NCBI GenBank assembly: GCA_947463165.1
Contig: CANHSW010000068.1
Span: 1 to 8,929, forward strand
Length of the DNA: 8,929 nucleotides
Reading direction: 5' to 3'
Source of the DNA: Cyanobacteriota bacterium
GTDB lineage: Bacteria > Cyanobacteriota > Cyanobacteriia > PCC-6307 > Cyanobiaceae
Shown here: positions 6,001-8,929 of the stretch, piece by piece
Position numbering within the stretch: position 1 is the first letter of the stretch
Layout: the number at the start of each line of letters is the position of its first letter
The notes under the pieces: generated by a model
What the model was told of the DNA's origin: nothing
Database searches by the model: none
What the model saw: only the letters and a program-made list of their open reading frames with translations
Made by a program: the position numbers and the translations under genes

Positions 6001-7651
6001 CTCCTTCTCTGTCGCGGCGGGCAGCTACACAGATGGGCAGGTGATGGTGCGCCAGAGCGATGCCGCCGGCAACAGCGGCGCTCCCCTAACCAGTTTTGCC
6101 GGCTTCACCATCGACACCACAGCCCCCGCCGCGCCATCCCTTGCCCTGGCCGCCGATAGCGGGCGCTCCAACACGGATCGGCTCACGGCCAATCCCAACC
6201 TGTTGGTCAGCGGGCTGGAAGCGGGGGCCAGCTGGCAGTATTCGAGCGACAGCGGTTCCTCTTGGCGGGTCGGCTCGGGCTCCTCGTTCTCGGTTGATTC
6301 CGCCGCCTACACCGTCGGGCGGGTGCAGGTGCGCCAGATCGATGCCGCTGGCAACTTCGGGGTTCCGCTCACCTCCTTTGCCGCCTTCACGGTCGATGCC
6401 ATCGCCCCTGCCGCACCGATTCTGGCCCTGGCGGCCGACACGGGCAGCTCCAGCGGCGATCGTCTCACCCGCAACCGTTCACTCACTGTGAGAGGACTGG
6501 AACCCGGCGCCCTCTGGCAGTACTCCACCGACAGGGGCGCCACCTGGACGACCGGTTCCGGCACCTCCTTCTCGATCGCGCCTGGCAGCTACGCCAGCGG
6601 CCAGGTGCAAGTGCGACAGATCGATCTCGCGGCCAACACGGGCGTGGCGCTGGACAGCTTTGCCGCTTTCAGCATCGACACCGCCGCACCGGCACTTCCC
6701 ACTTTGGCGCTGGTCGCGGACACCGGCAGTTCAACCACAGACCGCCTCACCAACAATCCCTCCCTCGCAATCGGCGGTTTGGAAGCGGGCGCCAGTTGGC
6801 AGTATTCCAGCGATGCTGGATCCACCTGGACCCCGGGCTCCGGCAGCTCCTTCACTGTGGCGGCTGGCTCCTACGCCAGAGGAGCTGTGCGGGTGCGCCA
6901 GATCGATGCCGCTGGCAACAGCGGCGCCTCCCTCTCCAGCTTTGCCGCCTTCTCCGTTGACACCAGCGCACCGGCGATCAGCGGCCTCACGGTGGGGGGC
7001 AGCGACAGCACAATTACGTCTCAGCTCAGTGATCAACAGATCAGCGGTACCAGCACCGCTGGCCAGAGCGTCGCGGTGCGCCATGGCGGCACCATCTTGG
7101 GCACCACAGTCGCCAATTCCTCCGGTATCTTCTCCTATTCGCTCACCCCAGCCAACATCCAGACCATCGGCCAGGGTTCGGGGAAAACGCTCTCTTTTGC
7201 GGATCCAGCGGGCAACGTTTCCGCCATCCTTTCCCCATCCTTCTCTGTCGCCACCCTCAATGGCTCCGCCACGCGAGACACGCTCACCGGCATCATCTCC
7301 CAGAGCGACAGCTTCTCCTGGCAAACCCTCTCGCAATCCATCCTCTCCGCCTATGACACCGTGAGCAATTACGAGGCTGCGGATCGCATTGTGATGGCCT
7401 CCTTTGCCACGCCCACAACCCTGCTCTCCTCCAAGGGCAGCCTTACCGCTCTCAATGCCAGCAACATCAGTGCGCTACTCAATGATGCGGCCTTCCCCAC
7501 AGCCTCCGCCGCCGCCTTCACCGTGATCGGCAGCAACGGCACCTTCGTTGCCATCAACGACTCCACGGCCGGCTTCCAGCAAACCACTGACGCAATCCTC
7601 TTCCTGGCCTCTTACGCCCTGAGCGCCAGCGACCCGATCACACTCTTCTGA
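1..7651 (+). CDS. Giant mosaic surface/secreted protein, 5'-truncated by window edge (PA14, beta-propeller, Ig-like repeats, bluetail-like C-terminus)
   Basis: The frame is open from base 2 to the TGA at 7649-7651, giving 2,549 residues. The codons before the TTG at 38 are coding-like and finish an Ig/cadherin-type strand (LGSYELSLRLRATD), so the real start is upstream of the window. Domains by in-window residue: PA14 about 43-196; Ig-like 240-311; PA14 360-513; beta-propeller 538-1283 with an insertion about 636-793; Ig-like 1284-1380; two 97-residue repeats 1386-1579; eight 91-94-residue repeats 1581-2328; Ig-like 2329-2418; bluetail-like domain 2419-2549. I found no cysteine and no membrane segment, sortase motif or enzyme active site. 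PA14 domains and Ig arrays are common in adhesins and glycan-binding proteins. The C-terminal domain suggests type I secretion, which is inferred because no transporter gene is in the window. The role is probably adhesion or surface structure; the ligand is unknown. A signal peptide cannot be judged, and no regulation is visible because the promoter is outside. Confidence 0.93.
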   Translation, partial: GRITVANAAALPLGSYELSLRLRATDNLGSSSLSTAKIVVGGNRIVEERWNDYGSAYNNRDWSATPDVTQLLSAFDAEQNVADDYSRRITGVFTVPTSGAYSFWITAGDVGRLTLAPFNTPDAEQELASSNDPSPKAWDETDNQQSPPQQLLAGQRYILRAYQLEDYWGDHLSVAWSGPGISRRLMTESDFLPAQPSRFIQTAALNADQPESVSTYSLSPTAITDAGLSASILSGSYTRDSSLGLSGTAVAGSTVTIYDGVTAIAATRATAQGTWAITTPSLSNGAHSFRAEVVDSYGNIAITKSETFNIRSQIKLGGELLVSTAPGSNNALTTATTGLGSVKGQMPVDQGVLVYDLPTGPRFEEQRWAGQAVYTNNSWDTLAASSSSMLTSLTTPQNVGDDYSRRIRGTIIAPATGSYTFYLASDDNGRLYLSSNDAAANKVQIASVSGWTDFQQWNKYASQTSASISLTAGQSYYIEVQQQEGSGGDHVSVGWRGPGISDITPISISGNLVVADASSGSGQLVNRGATDPNIVGSSAIAYAGLSANGRHVVYGTNAVSSFGNAGTNFSDTSNLSAGPYSDLIGFDRLTGSTRLLTAGGSASTSRSRQAQLVGISADQKFAVFTSNYAEAIGNFTTPGKPQPTSWALVEGGYPSTAGKTKLTSLRVSDIDPSKLSFALSGGSISNDGVAATVSSGAGIARATGQLSFWVQALDGGTTTKAVKLELQDAADGILVKATAAKFTSGNQPNFNWNSSGSTGSVATSLGGSGYGVSLLEAQAGNLTEQMRAESLVASTDLLATNLASGEQLLLSHSASPGHLQSLAANVSQVSLSADGKTVFFAANDASKLGNNGLAFSDSAPAVADLFAANLQTGLIRLLSHSAADPTASAGTAVTLRGSSANGAFAVFSVNDASAFGFSDNALTSGDLISVNLSDGSFRLLSRASMAASSSSSAQAVSFEQISGNHVYFSANDATKLGFNSDGNTSKADLFRVNLTTGTLELLSHVSSSSSSAIPITSQALNAAYLTGSLTVSPDGRYVAFAVDMQSNSGGFTVGVSGTALLLTDTQTGAIRILNASNDTGTHLSYGAWGDIENNARFFTPDSTALVWQHSYLGWMATEGNSYGSGADSQYTLAALLTDLSAGMPAAGQISTTRILSHTAASKQQIAPSVTLLGVSEDSRLAFFSANNASSFGNDGLAFIDSAATAGDLFAVNLANRQIELISGQNLASFGQSATYLGNGEGGSVLYSLGNVSGIQTPAGLLSDGNGTGTDVMAARFNLIDLVNKDDTLNSDGSGSRTDNITRKTFFTLKSWATPGLAVQLKDGANVVASQTAGSDGRLSFALSNVAIGSHTYSLWYPTEGIPITLASALGASSLTVTVLGGGFNQSPTGSVSISGNPTEGQTLTAANSLADADGIPTSGANAIAYQWRANGNAIAGATGPSLLLSQALVGKAISITASYIDDENTPESVTSAATAAVANINDSPTGSVTISGNPTQGQTLTAANSLADADGIPSSGANAIAYQWRADGNAIAGATGPSLLLSQALVGKAISVTASYIDGGNTAESVTSAATGLVTTLVLGLALADDTGSSATDRLTNNRSINVLGLSSGTAWQFSTNAGTSWSNGSGSSFLVNAGTYATGQVRVRRSATPADVVSNFPAFTVDTTAPGAVALSLAADTGRSSTDRLTNNANLAISGMEAGASWQFSTDAGSSWTNGSGSSFSVAPASYATGRVRVRQIDAAGNSGAALTTFAAFTVDTIALPPTLNLANDSGSSSGDRYTNDPTLLISGLEQDASWQFSTNAGTTWTSGSGNSFVVAAADYTAGQVRVRQIDAAGNSGAALTTFAAFTVDVSDPLIPNLALTTDTGVSSNDRLTSQAMLAISGLEAGASWQFSTDGGSSWSTGSGTSFSVPAGDYGEAQVQVRQIDRAGNIGDANSSFAAFTVDNSAPGAPSLALVADTGASGSDRLTNAASLSVSGLEAAATWQFSINSGSSWTAGLGNSFSVAAGSYTDGQVMVRQSDAAGNSGAPLTSFAGFTIDTTAPAAPSLALAADSGRSNTDRLTANPNLLVSGLEAGASWQYSSDSGSSWRVGSGSSFSVDSAAYTVGRVQVRQIDAAGNFGVPLTSFAAFTVDAIAPAAPILALAADTGSSSGDRLTRNRSLTVRGLEPGALWQYSTDRGATWTTGSGTSFSIAPGSYASGQVQVRQIDLAANTGVALDSFAAFSIDTAAPALPTLALVADTGSSTTDRLTNNPSLAIGGLEAGASWQYSSDAGSTWTPGSGSSFTVAAGSYARGAVRVRQIDAAGNSGASLSSFAAFSVDTSAPAISGLTVGGSDSTITSQLSDQQISGTSTAGQSVAVRHGGTILGTTVANSSGIFSYSLTPANIQTIGQGSGKTLSFADPAGNVSAILSPSFSVATLNGSATRDTLTGIISQSDSFSWQTLSQSILSAYDTVSNYEAADRIVMASFATPTTLLSSKGSLTALNASNISALLNDAAFPTASAAAFTVIGSNGTFVAINDSTAGFQQTTDAILFLASYALSASDPITLF
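128..596 (+). other. PA14 domain, copy 1 (within the giant CDS)
   Basis: The domain runs from the RIVEERWNDYG strand to about DFLPAQ. It contains the typical PA14 core: DDYSRRITGVFTVP, then SGAYSFWITAGDVGRLTL, then LLAGQRYILRAYQLEDYWGD and HLSVAWSGPGI. PA14 is a beta-barrel fold known from anthrax protective antigen, yeast flocculins and many bacterial glycosidases and adhesins, where it often binds carbohydrate. The usual Asp-Asp pair in the 'sDDgrLyl' loop reads Gly-Asp here (TAGDVGRL), unlike copy 2, so metal or glycan binding by this copy may be weakened. The fold assignment is firm; the binding function is inference. Confidence 0.85.
725..934 (+). other. Bacterial Ig-like domain between the two PA14 domains
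   Basis: The stretch LGLSGTAVAGSTVTIYDG, followed by GTWAITTPSLSNGAHSFRAE and VVDSYGNIA, is the standard pattern of bacterial Ig-like domains of large adhesins (Gly-Thr-Ala, 'vtiydg', 'GtWs...l..GthsftA...D.aGN'). It most likely acts as a rigid spacer separating the two PA14 modules. No catalytic or metal-binding residues stand out. Confidence 0.75.
1079..1540 (+). other. PA14 domain, copy 2 (within the giant CDS)
   Basis: It runs from PRFEEQRWAGQ to about ISDITPISIS. The core matches copy 1 closely: DDYSRRIRGTIIAPATGSYT, then FYLASDDNGRLYLSSND, LTAGQSYYIEVQQQEGSGGD and HVSVGWRGPGI. Unlike copy 1 it keeps the Asp-Asp pair (SDDNGRLYL) that in carbohydrate-binding PA14 proteins can form a calcium-dependent sugar site. 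The two copies are clearly related but diverged, so this is an old duplication. Ligand binding is inferred only. Confidence 0.87.
1905..2380 (+). other. Unrecognised ~155-residue insertion inside propeller blade 2
   Basis: Blade 2 starts normally (VGISADQKFAVFTSNYAEAI) and its second half appears only after a long gap (STDLLATNLASGEQLLLSHS). In other blades these halves are joined by about 15 residues. The intervening sequence includes LRVSDIDPSKLSFALSGGS, GQLSFWVQALDGGTTTKAVK and LELQDAADGILVKA, and looks like a beta-rich domain followed by a Ser/Gly-rich linker. I do not recognise the family. Confidence 0.6.
2843..2854 (+). repeat. (AGC)4 tract coding for serine
   Basis: Four AGC codons followed by TCC give five serines at the junction of propeller units 4 and 5. 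It is a short in-frame trinucleotide tract, so slippage would change linker length without a frameshift. Confidence 0.7.
3017..3034 (+). repeat. (AGC)6 tract coding for serine
   Basis: Six AGC codons in a row give six serines (HVSSSSSSAIP) at the junction of propeller units 5 and 6. Like the tract at 2843 it sits in a loop between blades, where length change is likely tolerated. Confidence 0.8.
3851..4141 (+). other. Ig-like domain after the propeller
   Basis: The sequence begins TLNSDGSGSRTDNITRKTFF and continues GLAVQLKDGANVVASQTAGS, DGRLSFALSNVAIGSHTYSL. The 'DsGs..tDniT...' opening and the 'dG..s..l..la.GsHtysl' end match bacterial Ig-like domains of adhesin arrays. The opening is a distant cousin of the 'DTGxSxxDRLT' start of the eight-repeat array downstream. 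Confidence 0.65.
4157..4738 (+). repeat. Two near-identical tandem 291-bp (97-residue) repeats
   Basis: Copy A is 4157-4447 and copy B is 4448-4738. Over codons 2-89 I count 13 mismatches in 264 bases (about 95 percent identity); the copies part company only at the end of B. Each encodes PTGSVxISGNPTxGQTLTAA, an NSLADADGIP segment, AIAYQWRAxGNAIAGATGPS and LLLSQALVGKAISxTASYID. This is a known adhesin-type module ('egqtLtA...adaDG...yqW...g..i.gat...l.l..a.vGk.i.v.asytD') seen in cyanobacterial and proteobacterial giant proteins. The high DNA identity marks a recent in-frame tandem duplication. Confidence 0.9.
4742..6985 (+). repeat. Eight tandem Ig-like repeats of 91-94 residues with Asp-box-like motifs
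   Basis: Units begin at 4742, 5015, 5294, 5576, 5858, 6140, 6422 and 6704. Spacing is 273, 279, then 282 bp throughout. The consensus is 'LALaaDTGsSstDRLTnn..l.vsGLeaGasWQfStdaGsSWt.GsGsSFsvaagsYa.GqVrVRQiDaAGNsG..ltsFaaFtVDt.AP..p'. Start and end resemble bacterial Ig-like (Big) adhesin repeats, and the Asp-rich junctions are the kind that bind calcium and stiffen such rods. Each unit also holds a motif of the type S-x-D/N-x-G-x-S/T-W. The array probably forms an extended stalk; this is inference. Repeat 1 is the most divergent (it lacks the RQIDAAGN segment). Confidence 0.92.
6986..7255 (+). other. Final Ig-like domain before the C-terminal domain
   Basis: The stretch ISGTSTAGQSVAVRHGGTIL, then GTTVANSSGIFSYSLTPANI and LSFADPAGNVSA, follows the bacterial Ig-like pattern ('isGta.agq.v.v..g.t.lGt..a...G.fsysLt...l..........DpAGN.s'). 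It links the eight-repeat stalk to the C-terminal secretion-type domain. Confidence 0.65.
7256..7648 (+). other. C-terminal 'bluetail'-like domain with one degenerate RTX-like motif
   Basis: The last ~130 residues begin NGSATRDTLTG and SDSFSWQTLSQSILSAYDTV, echoing the RTX/serralysin C-terminal pattern 'G.a.nDtLtG..gaDtF.f...'. They continue SNYEAADRIVM, a Leu/Ala/Ser-rich helix region (ALNASNISALLNDAAF), AAFTVIGSNGTFVAINDSTA, GFQQTTDAILFLASYALSAS and a hydrophobic end DPITLF. From memory this matches the bluetail domain at the C-termini of putative surface proteins in Synechococcus/Cyanobium-type cyanobacteria. It is probably the type I secretion signal region. No full GGxGxDxxx repeat array is present. 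Confidence 0.72.
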
Positions 7652-7679
7652 GGCGGCGACGAGGATCGGCCAAGCTCTC

Positions 7680-7701
7680 GGGGCCCTTCAAACGGGGCCC
7701 C
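7680..7701. terminator. Bidirectional terminator hairpin between the convergent genes
   Basis: GGGGCCC (7680-7686) pairs perfectly with GGGCCCC (7695-7701) around an 8-base loop, giving seven G-C pairs. It lies in the 53-base gap, 29 bases after the stop of the giant gene and 3 bases after the recD2 stop on the other strand. Neither side has a T-tract, so it is not a textbook intrinsic terminator, but its place between two convergent genes supports a role in ending both transcripts. Confidence 0.6.
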
Positions 7702-7704
7702 TGA

Positions 7705-8929
7705 TCAGGCGGCCAACCACTCCGCCAGCTTGGTGTAGCGCCTGCGGCCCAGGTGATTTTTAACTGCCATTGCCAGGGCTTTTTTCTGGCCCACCAACAC
7801 CACCAGCTGCTTGCCGCGGGTGAGGCCCGTGTAAACGAGATTGCGCTGCAACATCGCGTAGTGCTGGGTGAGCAGCGGTATCACCACGGCGGGATATTCG
7901 CTGCCCTGGCTTTTGTGGATCGTGCAGGCATAGGCGGGCACCAGGTGATCGAGTTCGCCCCAGCCGTAGATCACCACCCGGCTGCCCGCCGCAGCGCCCT
8001 GGCCGCCAGCCTCGCTGGTGGGGAACAGCACACTCAGTTCACTGTTGTCGGCGTCGATGGAGTCGATGGTGCCTACATCGCCATTGAAAACCTCCTTCTC
8101 GTAGTCATTGGCGATCTGCATCACCTTGTCGCCCGGCGCAAACCGCCAACCGAAGCGCTCCACCTGCTCAACCGGATCAGGATTTAGTAGCTTTTGCAAG
8201 TCGATATTCAGCGACCTGGAGCCGCAACCACCGCGGGCCATCGGGCAGAGCACCTGCACCTGGCCGATCGGATCAAAGCCAAAGCGGGCTGGGATGCGCT
8301 CGCCCACCACCTTGAGGATCAAATTCACCGCCTGCTCTGGCGTTTCGGCCGGCAGGAAATAGAAATCGCTGCTGGCGCCAGTGCCAGTGCCGCCGCGAAC
8401 GGCCGGGGGGCGTAGATCGGGGATCTGGCCGGCGTTGATGGCGTGGGCGGTGGTGATGATGCGGCTGGAGGCCGCCTGGCGGAACACCTCCGTGAGCCGG
8501 GCCACGGGCACAGCGCCGCTGCCGATCACATCGGAGAGCACCTGGCCCGGACCCACCGAGGGCAGCTGGTCCACATCGCCCACAAACAACAGCGCCGCCT
8601 CGGGCGGAATCGCCGCCAGCAGCGAGGCCATCAATGGCACATCCACCATCGAGGTTTCATCCACCACCAGCAGGTCGCAGTCCAGCGGCAGCTCAGCGCC
8701 GCGGCGGAAGCCGTAGGCGGCGGGATCGAATTCCAGCAGCCGGTGGATCGTTTTCGCCTCCAGGCCGGTGGTTTCCGCCATGCGTTTGGCGGCCCGGCCG
8801 GTGGGGGCACACAGCTGGATGCGCAGCGTCTTGGCCGCCAGGATCTGCAGGATGGCGTTGATGAGGGTGGTCTTGCCCACCCCGGGGCCGCCGGTGATCA
8901 CCAGCACCTTGCTGGCCAGAGCCTGCTCC
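7705..8929 (-). CDS. recD2: ATP-dependent RecD2-type SF1B DNA helicase, N-terminus beyond the window edge
   Basis: The frame is open from base 8928 to the TGA at 7705-7707 on the minus strand (407 residues). A GTG at 8907 is not the start: the codons before it (EQALASK) continue the family sequence into Walker A. Visible motifs: Walker [10 protein letters not shown]; Ia [19 protein letters not shown]; Walker [10 protein letters not shown]; motif [29 protein letters not shown]; the SH3-like 2B region [20 protein letters not shown]; motif [15 protein letters not shown]; motif [13 protein letters not shown]. The family is usually 700-750 residues, so about 330-350 N-terminal residues are missing. 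RecD2 unwinds DNA 5' to 3' using ATP and works in DNA repair without RecBC. The EVFNGDVG and [12 protein letters not shown] segments favour RecD2 over RecBCD-type RecD. The gene converges on the surface-protein gene, with no sign of a shared function. Confidence 0.93.
   Translation of the reverse strand, partial: EQALASKVLVITGGPGVGKTTLINAILQILAAKTLRIQLCAPTGRAAKRMAETTGLEAKTIHRLLEFDPAAYGFRRGAELPLDCDLLVVDETSMVDVPLMASLLAAIPPEAALLFVGDVDQLPSVGPGQVLSDVIGSGAVPVARLTEVFRQAASSRIITTAHAINAGQIPDLRPPAVRGGTGTGASSDFYFLPAETPEQAVNLILKVVGERIPARFGFDPIGQVQVLCPMARGGCGSRSLNIDLQKLLNPDPVEQVERFGWRFAPGDKVMQIANDYEKEVFNGDVGTIDSIDADNSELSVLFPTSEAGGQGAAAGSRVVIYGWGELDHLVPAYACTIHKSQGSEYPAVVIPLLTQHYAMLQRNLVYTGLTRGKQLVVLVGQKKALAMAVKNHLGRRRYTKLAEWLAA

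Noticed and set aside
4742..6985. CRISPR-like regular repetition
   Set aside because: Units are 273-282 bp, coding throughout and diverged, with no short identical repeats separated by unique spacers.
4742..6985. Sialidase/BNR enzyme based on the Asp-box motifs
   Set aside because: The motifs recur once per Ig-like unit, and no sialidase catalytic Arg triad, Tyr/Glu pair or FRIP-type motif is seen.
6660..7364. 234-residue plus-strand open frame and the opposing 201-residue minus-strand frame (6731-7336)
   Set aside because: Both overlap the conserved repeat 8, Ig-like and bluetail-like coding sequence and have shadow-type composition.
8905..8907. GTG at 8907 as the start of the helicase gene
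   Set aside because: It lies just before Walker A, and the in-frame codons upstream match the RecD2 family; a helicase starting there would lack its entire N-terminal half.

Overview
The window holds two convergent protein-coding genes, both cut by the window edges. No RNA genes, mobile elements, CRISPR arrays or complete promoters are visible. The DNA is GC-rich (about 60 percent by eye). The C-terminus of the large gene looks like the 'bluetail' sorting/secretion-type domain I know from surface proteins of Synechococcus/Cyanobium-type cyanobacteria. Together these suggest a GC-rich picocyanobacterium or a close relative. This is a domain-based inference, not a taxonomic proof.

Positions 1-7651 (+) are the 3' part of one giant gene with 2,549 codons inside the window and no start codon that can be trusted. 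The protein is a mosaic surface or secreted protein. In order it carries: the tail of an Ig/cadherin-like domain; a PA14 domain; an Ig-like domain; a second PA14 domain; a PD40/TolB-type beta-propeller of about nine blade-like units, with an unrecognised ~155-residue insertion splitting one blade; an Ig-like domain; two nearly identical 97-residue repeats; eight tandem 91-94-residue repeats, each with an Asp-box-like motif; a further Ig-like domain; and a C-terminal bluetail-like domain next to one degenerate RTX-like motif. It has no cysteine at all in the visible part. This fits type I secretion to the cell surface or medium, with adhesion or glycan binding as the most likely role. No enzymatic domain is visible.

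Positions 7652-7704 are a 53-base intergenic gap between the convergent genes, with a perfect 7-bp GC hairpin that probably ends transcription from both sides.

Positions 7705-8929 (-) are the C-terminal helicase core of a RecD2-type SF1B DNA helicase. Its N-terminal part lies beyond the right edge. It is a housekeeping DNA-repair gene, and nothing ties it functionally to the surface protein. The new or unusual content is all in the giant gene: the split propeller blade, the Asp-box/Ig hybrid repeats with an even/odd alternation, the recent duplication, and the asymmetric loss of an Asp between the two PA14 copies.
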